Positions 53,047 through 61,327 of a stretch of DNA of 64,000 nucleotides are shown piece by piece. Both the position numbers and the translations under genes were made by a program. This DNA is from Lachnospiraceae bacterium AM93-12TA. Lineage in GTDB: Bacteria; Bacillota; Clostridia; Lachnospirales; Lachnospiraceae. The stretch lies in NCBI GenBank assembly GCA_027698105.1, contig JAQERH010000015.1, positions 1 to 64,000 on the forward strand, written 5' to 3'. The notes beneath the pieces were generated by a model. That model saw only the letters and a list, made by a program, of their open reading frames with translations. It was not told the DNA's origin and searched no databases. Numbering within the stretch: the stretch's first letter is position 1; each line of letters opens with the position of its first letter.

Positions 53047-53119
53047 AGAGCCCTGATATGACGTACATGCAACGAACGAACCATTTCGCCGCATTCCTAT
53101 TTTATCATATCAAGGCTCT
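53047..53119 (-). other. Hairpin between xis and int
   Basis: Arms AGAGCC-c-TGATATGA (53047-53061) and TCATATCA-a-GGCTCT (53105-53119) enclose a 43-nt loop. On the minus strand the distal arm is followed by TTTT and then the int RBS. It may attenuate int expression from the xis transcript. Confidence 0.55.
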
Positions 53120-53153
53120 CTTTTCTATGGGAATCTTCACATGTTAATGGTGA

Positions 53154-53348
53154 TTAAATGGAGTAACACTGTTCTGTGAATTTATCCAGCTGTTTTCTTT
53201 TAATCAATCTCTTTGTTCCAACCCACAGCACGAAATCACATCTGTCATTGTTGGTAATTTCCCTTAATTTATTGATACCGATACCGGAATAAGCAGCTGC
53301 TTCTTCCAAAGTCAGATTTGTTTTTTCCCAAATAGGAACTTCTTTCAT
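53154..53348 (-). CDS. xis: Excisionase, Tn916 Xis-like
   Basis: A 64 aa protein closely matching the Tn916 Xis pattern: MKEVPIWEKTNLTLEEAAAY with a winged-helix followed by LWVGTKRLIKRKQLDKF. It binds element ends and directs the integrase towards excision. It sits directly upstream of int, as in Tn916-like elements. Confidence 0.92.
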   Translation of the reverse strand: MKEVPIWEKTNLTLEEAAAYSGIGINKLREITNNDRCDFVLWVGTKRLIKRKQLDKFTEQCYSI

Positions 53349-53404
53349 ATTCTAAAACCTCCTGTATTTCAACGATGAACTGGCAAAGTGGCAAACATTT
53401 TTAT

Positions 53405-55297
53405 CTATAGGCTTTTTGCCGTTTCGTCCTGCCGCTTCAGCCAGATCCACCAGTCTTTGCCTCGTCTTTCGCTTTCTAATTTATCTTTCATGGAATTTAT
53501 CGCTAATCGTACTGTTCTTTCCGATATTCCTCGCTCCATGGCTTCTTTATTGATTTCCGCTACCGAAACTTCTCTGCCATCAGAGAGAAATTCATAAATC
53601 AGCTTTACCGCCTGTTCCTGCTTCAGCTCTGTTCTCGTTCCTTCGCCGCCGGCAAGCAAGTCTTCCGCACTGATGTCATAAGCACCAATCCAGCGGAAAC
53701 CTTTCTGGTCGCCCAGAGAAAAAGCCAATGCCTGTCCCGGTGGAGCCAGTGAACTTTTCTCGTGGACAATCACTCGTGTGGTAGGATCATCTTTGACCTT
53801 GCCAACAAATAAAATGCTTCGTACCACTGCGGCAATATCGATAGAACCAAGACCACGATAGGTGCTTTGTGTGCCGGATGCTTTATTCAGATGACCAATC
53901 ATTACGATGGCACAGCCAGTAGATTGGGCAATATCAGCCAGTTTGCGAAACACCGGTCTTACTTCATTAGCTCGGTTCATGTCCACATTGGCTCCAAGAA
54001 ATGCCTGCAGCGGGTCGATGACCATAAGCTTCGCATTGTTTTCTCTGATCGCCTTTTCAATGCGGTCATCGGCCAAAGTCAGCGGGTTTTCTGCGTCATC
54101 AATAACCAACACTCGCTGCAAGTCTGCACCTGATGAAACCAATCGTGGTTTTACTGTGTCACCCAGTCCGTCTTCTGCTGTCTGGAAAATCATATTAAAT
54201 GGTTCAAAAGGTTCCATATCTGGCAGAAACTTTTGATTGGTGCAAGCCGCCGCCAGCTGCATTGCGAAAAATGTTTTTCCTTCTCCGGGATTTCCCTGCA
54301 CAATGGTTAATTTCCCGAATGGAATATATGGGTACCACAACCAGTCCACTTCTGTCTGTTCCACATCGTTCATGCAAATCATAGGAACGGATTTTAGCGG
54401 GTTCTTTGCTTTTCTCACTCCGATTGTCACATAATCATCAGTTGGTAAGCCGTTTCGTTCATTAATCAGATCTTCATTCCAGTCCTTTGCCTGTGGAAGA
54501 AATCTATAAACTGCCTTTTCTTTAGGAATCAATTCTGCCAATTTCTCTGCGGCATTGTTACCTGCTTCGTCATTGTCTGTGGCAATATAAATGCTTTCAA
54601 TATTCTTGCGTTCAGAAAGAAAACGCTCCAATGCTTTCGGTGAAACACCACCGAGAGATAGATAACTGTGTTCTCTCCACCCAGCCGGATATAAGGCAAT
54701 ATGGGATAACAAATCAATCGGTGCTTCAAACACAAACAGTTCATTCCCTTTCCCTCTGTAACAAAATCCATAGGATTTATCAGAACCTGTCACGTCCATG
54801 CGAAACTTATCTGCTGTTCCTCTACAATGTGCGTATCTTGGAATACCATTGATATCTTTCCCCACAAACACAACATTGTGGTGTTTCGCATCTTCATAAA
54901 TCAGACCGTCTGCAATAAATTCTTCAACCAAATCTTTTGGAAGTTTTCGTTCTTCTGTCAGATACTTGATAATTCTATCGTTGGATTCACAGCGAGGCGG
55001 AAGCCTGAATTCTGCCTTTGGTGCCGGCTCCGCAGCAATTTCTATTGCTTCTTCTCCAATCAGCATCTGCATAGCTTCCGGAAAAGTTTTGTCGTAAAAC
55101 TCCATCACAAAGTCGATAGGATAGCCGCCTTTGCTTTGGCTGTGACGGAACCACTTGTTGCCTTTTACCGTAAGACTATTGTGGTTCTTCCAGCGATATT
55201 CTCTCCCGCTTTTAACCAGTACCTCACCCTGTGAACGGAGAAACTGTTCCAGGTTCACCTGATTTGCTCTGTCAATTTGCTCTTGTGTATAACTCAT
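53405..55297 (-). CDS. Primase-helicase replication protein (DUF3991/TOPRIM plus RepA-like AAA)
   Basis: A 630 aa fusion protein. Residues about 1-75 form a DUF3991/CHC2-like domain (EYRWKNHNSLTVKGNKWFRH, zinc ligands degenerate). The TOPRIM region (about 165-250) has FEAPIDLLS and ATDNDEAGN. The RecA/AAA_25 helicase domain (about 310-520) has Walker A GNPGEGKT and Walker B-like KLMVIDPLQAFLG. The C-terminal 70 residues are winged-helix-like. It probably primes and unwinds element DNA after excision or transfer. It lies 15 nt after the relaxase gene. Confidence 0.85.
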   Translation of the reverse strand: MSYTQEQIDRANQVNLEQFLRSQGEVLVKSGREYRWKNHNSLTVKGNKWFRHSQSKGGYPIDFVMEFYDKTFPEAMQMLIGEEAIEIAAEPAPKAEFRLPPRCESNDRIIKYLTEERKLPKDLVEEFIADGLIYEDAKHHNVVFVGKDINGIPRYAHCRGTADKFRMDVTGSDKSYGFCYRGKGNELFVFEAPIDLLSHIALYPAGWREHSYLSLGGVSPKALERFLSERKNIESIYIATDNDEAGNNAAEKLAELIPKEKAVYRFLPQAKDWNEDLINERNGLPTDDYVTIGVRKAKNPLKSVPMICMNDVEQTEVDWLWYPYIPFGKLTIVQGNPGEGKTFFAMQLAAACTNQKFLPDMEPFEPFNMIFQTAEDGLGDTVKPRLVSSGADLQRVLVIDDAENPLTLADDRIEKAIRENNAKLMVIDPLQAFLGANVDMNRANEVRPVFRKLADIAQSTGCAIVMIGHLNKASGTQSTYRGLGSIDIAAVVRSILFVGKVKDDPTTRVIVHEKSSLAPPGQALAFSLGDQKGFRWIGAYDISAEDLLAGGEGTRTELKQEQAVKLIYEFLSDGREVSVAEINKEAMERGISERTVRLAINSMKDKLESERRGKDWWIWLKRQDETAKSL

Positions 55298-55312
55298 TGT
55301 TCCACCTCCTGA

Positions 55313-56809
55313 TTACAATGTGATTTCTTTTGTTTTATCGGTATGCAGTATTTCGGGACGAGTTTCTCTCATCACTTTATCTACATCACCCTCAATCTGA
55401 TATAACAACGTCAGATCCTTTTGCATAAGTTTGTATTTTTGATATTCATTTTCTCTCTGTGCCAACAGTTCAGAAAATTCTTTCTGCCATACACTCATCG
55501 GAAAAGGCTCTTTTTCAAAACCTTTCTCTTTCAATTTTCGTTTTACCATGTAGAACCTGCGAAGCTCGCTTTCGTGTTCGGCCTTGTCTTTTTCCTTGGT
55601 TTTGGTAAAACGATATTTTTCTTTTTTAAGTTCATCAGCAACCGGCTTCAATTCAGAAAAAGTTTTGGCATCTTCCATCAGCTGCTGAAGTTCTTTCAGT
55701 CGTGTCTGTTTCTGATTCATGGAAGATTTACTGGCTTCCACTTTTTCGTCTACAGAAGAAAGATATTGTTCAAAATCGCTGAGCGTCAGCACCCCTCGTT
55801 GTTTCAGATAATTACACTCATCCATAAAACGCTTCAGGTTATTTTTCTTGGCTTTCGTCTTTCCTTTTGTATAGGTCATTGCAGTTTGGTTGCGCAGAGT
55901 ATGGGCATCGCTGAGCAGCTGTACAAGATAAATCTCCTGCGGCTCTCTCAGAATTTCTTTTGCTTCCGCAATCCATTCTTTCAGCGCCGCAATGGTGGCT
56001 CGCATACTGCGAATCATACGATTGGTGGCTTTAATCCAGCGGTTCAGTTCTCCCTTTTCAGTGCGAATGCCTTTCTTCTCCATTTTGCGAATCTGCGGTC
56101 CCTCGTGAACTGTAGGAATTAAATCCAAACCCTGATCTACATAAGAGCGATGGTCGATGCGACACTCCAGACCTTTTTCTCTGAATTTATCATTGACCAT
56201 ATCTGCCCAGGCTTCACGCCACATATCCAGCGTTTCCGGTCTTCCCCAATTTGTGGTCGGGACAGCATCGAACTCCCACTGACCATTTTCCTTTTTGATA
56301 CGGTTGCCGTTCTCATCCAAATGATACTCTCGGCGTTGCTTTGCTCCCCATGTTCCATCGACATTCAGAGGACGAATGGGAACCAAAACATGAAAGTGGG
56401 GATTTGGAATACCGCCCTCATCTCTATCCGGCTTGTGAACCGCAAGGTCAGCAATCATGCCATCAGAGACAAAGTATTTCTGAACAAATTCTCTTGCCAG
56501 TTCAATGTTTTCTTCCAAGGAAATTTCATTTTGCAGAGCCATGTCAAAGCTGTAAGCAAGCTGTGCATTGTAGTTCTTTTCTACCTGTTCCACCTCATTC
56601 CATAATGTTGATCTGTCAAAGAATCTTTTAGGTGCATACTCCGGCAGCATAATTTCTGAAAGAATCACGCCACCTTTCCTGGTGTAATCGTGAGTTTCAC
56701 CATCCCAGAGATTGTGTAGTTTTTCCCCTGCACGATATGCGGCACTGGCAACAGCAGTTCGTCCTTCGCTGCGTTTGATTTGAGTTACATGGAAATGATA
56801 TAAAGCCAT
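55313..56809 (-). CDS. mobL: MobA/MobL-family relaxase (MOBQ)
   Basis: A 498 aa relaxase. The N-terminal HUH domain has the likely nucleophile Y25 (ASAAYRAGEKL) and the metal-binding histidines H125, H138 and H140 (HKP ... NPHFHVLVP). The C-terminal half is long, charged and coiled-coil-rich. It nicks oriT and pilots the strand into a recipient through a helper channel. The start codon overlaps the DUF3847 stop (TAATG). The matching oriT lies about 480 nt upstream (57260-57320). Confidence 0.93.
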   Translation of the reverse strand: MALYHFHVTQIKRSEGRTAVASAAYRAGEKLHNLWDGETHDYTRKGGVILSEIMLPEYAPKRFFDRSTLWNEVEQVEKNYNAQLAYSFDMALQNEISLEENIELAREFVQKYFVSDGMIADLAVHKPDRDEGGIPNPHFHVLVPIRPLNVDGTWGAKQRREYHLDENGNRIKKENGQWEFDAVPTTNWGRPETLDMWREAWADMVNDKFREKGLECRIDHRSYVDQGLDLIPTVHEGPQIRKMEKKGIRTEKGELNRWIKATNRMIRSMRATIAALKEWIAEAKEILREPQEIYLVQLLSDAHTLRNQTAMTYTKGKTKAKKNNLKRFMDECNYLKQRGVLTLSDFEQYLSSVDEKVEASKSSMNQKQTRLKELQQLMEDAKTFSELKPVADELKKEKYRFTKTKEKDKAEHESELRRFYMVKRKLKEKGFEKEPFPMSVWQKEFSELLAQRENEYQKYKLMQKDLTLLYQIEGDVDKVMRETRPEILHTDKTKEITL

Positions 56810-57111
56810 TAACCCTCACCTCCCGTTTCATGTCTCTGCATAGCTTGTGACACTAACTCCTGCACTGCTGGTAAAGCAAAGACCTGTTCCATCAATGAGT
56901 AGAACTCTACTCTCGTCAGGGAATCAGCTTCTTTGGAAATGCTTTGGATTGCACCACCCATATTGCAAAGATGGTGAGTGCGCTGGCGGTCAGCTTTCTT
57001 CTCAAGATGCTTCTTGCGATTTTCCAAAAGCTGAATTCTGTGTTGATACTGCTGAACCTTTAATTCAGCTTCTTCTTTTTGTCTCAAAATGGATTCTCTT
57101 CTACTTTCCAT
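56809..57111 (-). CDS. DUF3847 mobilization accessory protein
   Basis: A 100 aa protein with a long N-terminal coiled coil (SILRQKEEAELKVQQYQHRI) and the DUF3847 motif RQRTHHLCNMGGAIQSI. It is commonly encoded just before MobA/MobL relaxases and is probably an auxiliary relaxosome protein. The ATG at 57111 has AGGAGG 8 nt upstream; an upstream in-frame ATG overlaps that RBS. It is coupled to the relaxase by a TAATG overlap. Confidence 0.85.
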   Translation of the reverse strand: MESRRESILRQKEEAELKVQQYQHRIQLLENRKKHLEKKADRQRTHHLCNMGGAIQSISKEADSLTRVEFYSLMEQVFALPAVQELVSQAMQRHETGGEG

Positions 57112-57200
57112 TTTTCTTATCCTCCTATGAGTATTCATCCTTGCCACAAGCAAGGTATGTAAAATGAGATAGGCGTCAGCCGCAAGAGTTATCTCTGGAC

Positions 57201-57320
57201 CGGAATGCAATTCCGCAATATGTGAATGTGTTCAGACACAGGAGCATCTACCTTCGGAGAACGCACATACCGTAATGAAATAACCGGTATAGAAGTGCGC
57301 CCTTAGTTCCTAAGGGATTT
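57201..57320. other. oriT: Origin of transfer (oriT), RSF1010/MOBQ type
   Basis: The inverted repeat ATACCG (57267-57272) / CGGTAT (57285-57290) is followed by GAAGTGCGCCCTT (57292-57304), which contains the MOBQ nick-region core AAGTGCGCCCT. Next come CCCTTAG-TTC-CTAAGGG (57301-57317) and, upstream, CGGAAT-GCA-ATTCCG (57201-57215). Order and spacing match IncQ-like oriTs, and it lies upstream of the relaxase gene. The remaining gap to 57460 holds a 19-bp imperfect palindrome (57383-57401) that may be an operator. Confidence 0.85.
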
Positions 57321-57465
57321 TAGCTTGTTTCAGCTTTTGAGAAAATTGTATCTTGTTCCCAGCTCGTTTTTTATTGCCTTGCATTGACAGTTACTATCAA
57401 TATCATTGAAAGTTTTGTAGAAGCTGTTCTCTACACTTAAAATTTTAATTTAAGAAACAAAAAAA

Positions 57466-57511
57466 TCTATGGACTGATGGGCCCTGTAAACATGCCCTAT
57501 GAGTCCATAGA
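57466..57511 (-). terminator. Terminator, distal of a tandem pair after the XRE gene
   Basis: A perfect 10-bp stem TCTATGGACT / AGTCCATAGA with inner GGGC/GCCC pairing, followed on the minus strand by seven T. Confidence 0.9.
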
Positions 57512-57520
57512 CTTATAAAA

Positions 57521-57550
57521 AACACCGAAGTATCTTGCTACTCCGATGTT
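57521..57550 (-). terminator. Terminator, proximal of a tandem pair after the XRE gene
   Basis: A 12-bp stem with two G-U pairs and loop GCAAGA on the minus strand, followed by TTTTTTATA, 10 nt past the XRE stop codon. Confidence 0.9.
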
Positions 57551-57560
57551 TTCAAATCTA

Positions 57561-57899
57561 CTATTCTAATTCACTTTTCATTTTCAAAAGCTCTTCTTTT
57601 TTCGCCAAGAGTTTTTCTATTGTACTGTCGATTTGTGTGATTGCATCATCTATTTTCTCATTTAAAGAGCCACCCATGTCCTCCGGATGAATACCTAAAA
57701 CAAGATAATTGGTTGATACTCCGAAGAATTCTGAAAGTTCAAGCAGAAAATCAATTGATGGCCTGCGCAGTCCAGACTCAATCTTGGCGATTGTATTTTG
57801 ACTGACATTTAGTTTTTCAGCAAGCTGTTCCTGGGTAAGCCCTCGTTCTTTTCGGAACTGCTGTATACGCTTTCCGCATTCTTTTAAATCGTGTCTCAT
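57561..57899 (-). CDS. XRE-family transcriptional regulator
   Basis: A 112 aa protein. The N-terminal Cro/CI helix-turn-helix reads LTQEQLAEKLNVSQNTIAKIESG, followed by a short helical tail (KIDDAITQIDSTIEKLLAKKE) that could dimerise. Its start codon overlaps the DUF2971 stop (ATGA), so it is translated with that protein, as in antitoxin-like or repressor pairs. It probably represses the operon through the inverted repeats upstream of the AlbA-like gene; this is inference. Confidence 0.9.
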   Translation of the reverse strand: MRHDLKECGKRIQQFRKERGLTQEQLAEKLNVSQNTIAKIESGLRRPSIDFLLELSEFFGVSTNYLVLGIHPEDMGGSLNEKIDDAITQIDSTIEKLLAKKEELLKMKSELE

Positions 57900-59545
57900 A
57901 ATGCTTTTCCTTCATCTACATCCAAATACCATTTCATTGAATCATGCTTATCTACCAATTCCAAAATATTCGATGTTAAACCCTTTACAGTTTGATAATT
58001 ATGCATTGACATTTTATTCGCCAATACCATATTCACTGAATTTTCGTTGATCGACTCAGCTCCAACCTTTGCTTGCATTATAAACGTATCTATTTGTTCT
58101 ATTGCAGTGCCTATCTGTGCATTTTCCTGAATTTCTACGGTTTGAATGTTCTTATTCCTACAATAGCGATTAAAAGAACACTTCATGAAATACGCATCGC
58201 TCAAGAAATCCAATGTAGATGTTAAAAAGTTTACCAACGCATCGACTTCTAATTTTCCGTTCTCTATTCCTTCGACTACTGTTTTAGAATTTTCCGAACA
58301 CTTCTGACTAAGTACACCAGTGTGCTCCGACAGAAGAGTAATATATTCCAGTTCTCGTTCTTCATCAAAAACAAAATCTTCTGAAGTAAGTTTTTGTCTC
58401 GTTAAAACATAGTCTCCTGGATTTAATGATAGCTGATAACATTCGATTCCTTTCTCTTGGCAGATATCCCAAATCAAGCATTTGCACATTTCATCAAGAT
58501 TAAGTCCAAGAGTAATCGATTTTATAAACGGTGTTTCAATAAATATCGGAGTATACGGTTTTTCTCCTGTATTGATGATTCTCCATTCTTCCTCATATGC
58601 CCAACATTTATTTTTGGCCAACATGTAAGAAAAAATAGCTCCCATATCCACTTCTTCCGTCTTTAAACTACCACTTTCATCTGTTTCAAATTTAGTTATT
58701 CCCAAATCCTTGAGCATCAGTGTTGGACGTTGTTCACAATATTCAACAGGATACATGAAACCTATAAACCTTTTCATTTCCTGAAAATCATATTCAACAC
58801 AAATACCCGAATACGAATTTGCATAATGGGACCACATCAACTGATTATCCCAACCACTTGCACTAAAGCATACTACTGTTAACTTAGAAAGGAAATCCTG
58901 AAGGAACGGAATATATGTTTTATCACGAACTTCTACCGTTACTTTCTCTAATTCCATTAAAGCTTCTTCCATGTTTAAAGCATCTACCAATGTCTTTTCG
59001 TCAATATCTACATTTTTATAGTCTTTTATAAGCATTGCAAAGATTAAAAATGTTGATTTGTCAAAATACCTTTTAACGTCAGCTGGACTTTTCTTATAAA
59101 GCCTTTCTACGTTTTTCATAATAAACAGTGACATATTTGTAACAGAAATATGTTCTATTACACTTTGTACAAAAATGTATTTTTTAAGTTTATTAAGCGC
59201 ATCAATAAACTCTACTGTCTTTCCAATAAGTCTGTATTTCAAAAGAGATTTGATGACCAACTTAAGATTTTCATCCAAAGAATCCACAGCTTGATCAAGT
59301 GCTAAATCTATGCACTCATCATAAATTTTTTCAGAAGAAAATCCTACCATAGAATCAAACGGATCATTCATCTGTAAAGGTGTTCGTGCATATACAACTC
59401 CGTGACGAATATTTTCTATATCGTATATAGTAGCTGCGTCTCTTCGACAAGCTCTATACTGATAAAACAAATTTCCTGCTTTATTTATTTTTTCTTTAAT
59501 CTTCGAAAAAGTTAAATCTTCTGACTTAATCACGTTATAGCTCAC
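57896..59545 (-). CDS. DUF2971-containing protein
   Basis: A 549 aa protein. DUF2971 features occupy about residues 25-345: LFYQYRAC and QMNDPFDSMVGF near the start, VVCFSASGWDNQLMWSHYANSYSGICVEYDF in the middle and NKCWAYEEEWRIINTGE later (conserved E/W/R). The C-terminal 200 residues are helical and unrecognised. Members occur scattered in accessory islands and no activity is established. The GTG at 59545 has AGGAGAGG upstream, 38 nt after the AlbA-like gene. AT-rich codon use differs from the chromosomal genes, which suggests transfer. Confidence 0.8.
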   Translation of the reverse strand: MSYNVIKSEDLTFSKIKEKINKAGNLFYQYRACRRDAATIYDIENIRHGVVYARTPLQMNDPFDSMVGFSSEKIYDECIDLALDQAVDSLDENLKLVIKSLLKYRLIGKTVEFIDALNKLKKYIFVQSVIEHISVTNMSLFIMKNVERLYKKSPADVKRYFDKSTFLIFAMLIKDYKNVDIDEKTLVDALNMEEALMELEKVTVEVRDKTYIPFLQDFLSKLTVVCFSASGWDNQLMWSHYANSYSGICVEYDFQEMKRFIGFMYPVEYCEQRPTLMLKDLGITKFETDESGSLKTEEVDMGAIFSYMLAKNKCWAYEEEWRIINTGEKPYTPIFIETPFIKSITLGLNLDEMCKCLIWDICQEKGIECYQLSLNPGDYVLTRQKLTSEDFVFDEERELEYITLLSEHTGVLSQKCSENSKTVVEGIENGKLEVDALVNFLTSTLDFLSDAYFMKCSFNRYCRNKNIQTVEIQENAQIGTAIEQIDTFIMQAKVGAESINENSVNMVLANKMSMHNYQTVKGLTSNILELVDKHDSMKWYLDVDEGKAL

Positions 59546-59583
59546 TTCCTCTCCTGTAAGTTTAGCGTCCTCTATATTTTCAA

Positions 59584-60837
59584 TTACTTAATTATATATT
59601 TCGTACCTCTGCCTTTTCCCTCAATTGCAATCACACCTTTTTCGCCCATATCTTTCAGCAACTTCGTTGTCTTTGATTTGCCAAAAGGTATATATGGTGC
59701 AATTTCACTTATTGGTTTCAACATAGTCTTACTTAAGAGTTTATAAATCACTTTTTCGTCTTTGGTTAAATTAACATCCTTTTCAAACAACGGAAGCACA
59801 ATTTTTATAGAATTCTCTGATACTTCAAAGTCCGGTTTCATCAGACCTTCTGCATACAGTTGTTTTATTCTTGTAATTCCTGTTCCAAATATCTCGACAA
59901 ATCCTAATCTATAAAACACATTAGCAAGGTTTCTATTTCTCAAAACGGAAAGTTTACCTGACAAATATTCTTCTGCTGTTATTCCGGATGGCAATCCACC
60001 AGGAGATACAACTTCTATTCTGTCATCAAACATGGAAACTCTGATGTGTGAATCCACATCCCACACCCTATGAATCAGAGCATTCGCAATTGCTTCCCTG
60101 AAGGCTGCTTCCGGTATTTTCTCCATCTTCTTTCTATCAGCCCCCTGTATTACTTCATAATGATAATAGTCTCTAAATACAGCAAGTGCCTTTTCATATG
60201 CATCCAAAACAGATGTGTTTTCAACAGTTGTTCTCTTTTGAATAATGCTGATGTTTTCTCCGAACTTAACAATATCAATGCCTGGAAAATGATTTTTATC
60301 CGCCAAAAGTCCCGCTGCATTATTAAAACCATTTACATTGTCATATAAGTTCAATGTTCTCAATGTATCCTGATTAAAAGTTTCAATCTGAATACTTTCT
60401 TTCAGCTTACGCTGTAAAATTTCGAAAGACAGATTCTGATCTTTACAAGGTAATTCTTCAAATCTAATATTTTTCCCGTCTAATACAAGTCTTGTAAATT
60501 CCAGAGTATCTACCTCTATCGTCGCTGTATCATTTCGTTTGTATGCTTTTGATTTATACAAGTACGGCTTCTGAAGACCGCTGGTTACAGTGAGCTTTAT
60601 CGTCTGATCATTATTCTGTATTTCAAGTGTATAGTTTGGCTGCGGTGAAATACTGTCATTGATTTTATTTTCGATATCCAGACACGCCTGCTTTACATCC
60701 GGCAAACCTTTCACATTTCCATCATCATCTACTCCAAAAAGAATTGTTCCACCATCGTAATTCGAAAAGGCACTGACTGTTTTTAAAAAAGTATTCGTAA
60801 TCGTTTCCTTGAATTCTAATATTCTCGTTTCACGCAT
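59584..60837 (-). CDS. AlbA_2 domain / HATPase_c_4 (divergent-AAA) protein with C-terminal winged helix
   Basis: A 417 aa protein. The N-terminal AlbA_2 (Schlafen-like divergent AAA) domain spans about 5-110 (RILEFKET, TVSAFSNYDGGTILFGVDDDG). The HATPase_c_4 domain is around 255-330 (EAAFREAIANALIHRVWDVDS, IEVVSPGGLPSGITAEEYL, FGTGITRIKQL), and a winged helix occupies about 355-417 (PFGKSKTTKLLKDMG). Such proteins are annotated as ATP-dependent transcriptional regulators and also occur in defence islands. The ATG at 60837 follows AAAGGAT. It is first in a three-gene operon with DUF2971 and XRE. Confidence 0.87.
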   Translation of the reverse strand: MRETRILEFKETITNTFLKTVSAFSNYDGGTILFGVDDDGNVKGLPDVKQACLDIENKINDSISPQPNYTLEIQNNDQTIKLTVTSGLQKPYLYKSKAYKRNDTATIEVDTLEFTRLVLDGKNIRFEELPCKDQNLSFEILQRKLKESIQIETFNQDTLRTLNLYDNVNGFNNAAGLLADKNHFPGIDIVKFGENISIIQKRTTVENTSVLDAYEKALAVFRDYYHYEVIQGADRKKMEKIPEAAFREAIANALIHRVWDVDSHIRVSMFDDRIEVVSPGGLPSGITAEEYLSGKLSVLRNRNLANVFYRLGFVEIFGTGITRIKQLYAEGLMKPDFEVSENSIKIVLPLFEKDVNLTKDEKVIYKLLSKTMLKPISEIAPYIPFGKSKTTKLLKDMGEKGVIAIEGKGRGTKYIIK

Positions 60838-60870
60838 AATAACCGTATCCTTTCCAACTTTATTGATTAT

Positions 60871-60899
60871 ATTATATGCATAAATACGCAAAAAATCAA
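60871..60899 (-). promoter_or_regulatory. Sigma-A promoter of the AlbA-DUF2971-XRE operon
   Basis: TTGATT (60899-60894) and perfect TATAAT (60876-60871) with a 17-nt spacer on the minus strand, 34 nt before the start codon. The -35 box lies in an arm of the 60887-60926 inverted repeats. Confidence 0.82.
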
Positions 60900-60926
60900 T
60901 CGTAATTTTTTGCGATTGATTTTTTG
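60887..60926. promoter_or_regulatory. Two overlapping, mutually exclusive inverted repeats at the operon promoter
   Basis: CGCAAAAAAT (60887-60896) pairs with ATTTTTTGCG (60905-60914). The alternative is CAAAAAATCAATCG (60889-60902) with CGATTGATTTTTTG (60913-60926). Both are perfect. The 9-mer CAATCGTAA (60897-60905) in the centre recurs at 61094-61120 in both orientations. This is a likely operator for a regulator encoded by the operon. Confidence 0.75.
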
Positions 60927-61016
60927 ATTGATTTGTGGTTGTTTTTTGTTTTTTATCCGTTTTAATTGTCGAATAACTACCATTAAAGGCTTATCTATTC
61001 TCTTTTTAACCTTTAT

Positions 61017-61051
61017 ATTTCATTTTAACTTTTGAAAAGTTAAAATGAAAT
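61017..61051. repeat. 35-bp near-perfect palindrome
   Basis: Two 17-nt arms (left arm ATTTCATTTTAACTTTT) that are exact complements, separated by a single G. It is AT-rich and lies about 180 bp upstream of the AlbA-like gene. There is no T run expected of a terminator on the minus strand. Confidence 0.9.
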
Positions 61052-61090
61052 GTTTTGAGTTAAGACAGTGATAATTATTTCGGTCGTAAA

Positions 61091-61123
61091 TTTTTACGAT
61101 TGCTCAAATTTCAATCGTAAAAA
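61091..61123. repeat. Inverted repeat carrying the CAATCGTAA motif
   Basis: Perfect 12-bp arms TTTTTACGATTG / CAATCGTAAAAA with a 9-nt loop. An overlapping 7-bp repeat TCGTAAA-TT-TTTACGA (61084-61099) offers an alternative pairing, as at the promoter-proximal site. Confidence 0.85.
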
Positions 61124-61178
61124 AGGGCGCACTTGTCCTTACAACACTCCCAAGGTCATCCATCCGTTGTACAATATT

Positions 61179-61218
61179 CATTCCCTATTTTTGTGCAGAT
61201 GCACACTTTTGGGGAATG
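61179..61218. repeat. Inverted repeat CATTCCC/GGGAATG with inner hairpin
   Basis: Outer 7-bp arms at 61179-61185 and 61212-61218, inner TGTGC-AGAT-GCACA at 61192-61205. Confidence 0.7.
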
Positions 61219-61227
61219 GCGTTGAAT

Positions 61228-61264
61228 TTATCTCCATCATTTACATTACAAATGATGGAGATAA
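61228..61264. repeat. 15-bp perfect inverted repeat
   Basis: TTATCTCCATCATTT (61228-61242) and its exact complement (61250-61264) with 7-nt loop ACATTAC. Confidence 0.9.
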
Positions 61265-61327
61265 TCTTAGTTATCGCTTTCCGGAAAGGATTTTTGCAAC
61301 TTGTAATAGTTTTCCTTCCTAAAGATT

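Noticed and set aside
53022..53084. 21-codon in-frame N-terminal extension of the integrase
   Set aside because: It lies in the xis-int hairpin region and lacks an RBS; the ATG at 53021 has a strong one.
61068..61322. 84-codon open frame on the plus strand
   Set aside because: It crosses several inverted repeats, has no RBS and no recognisable protein pattern.
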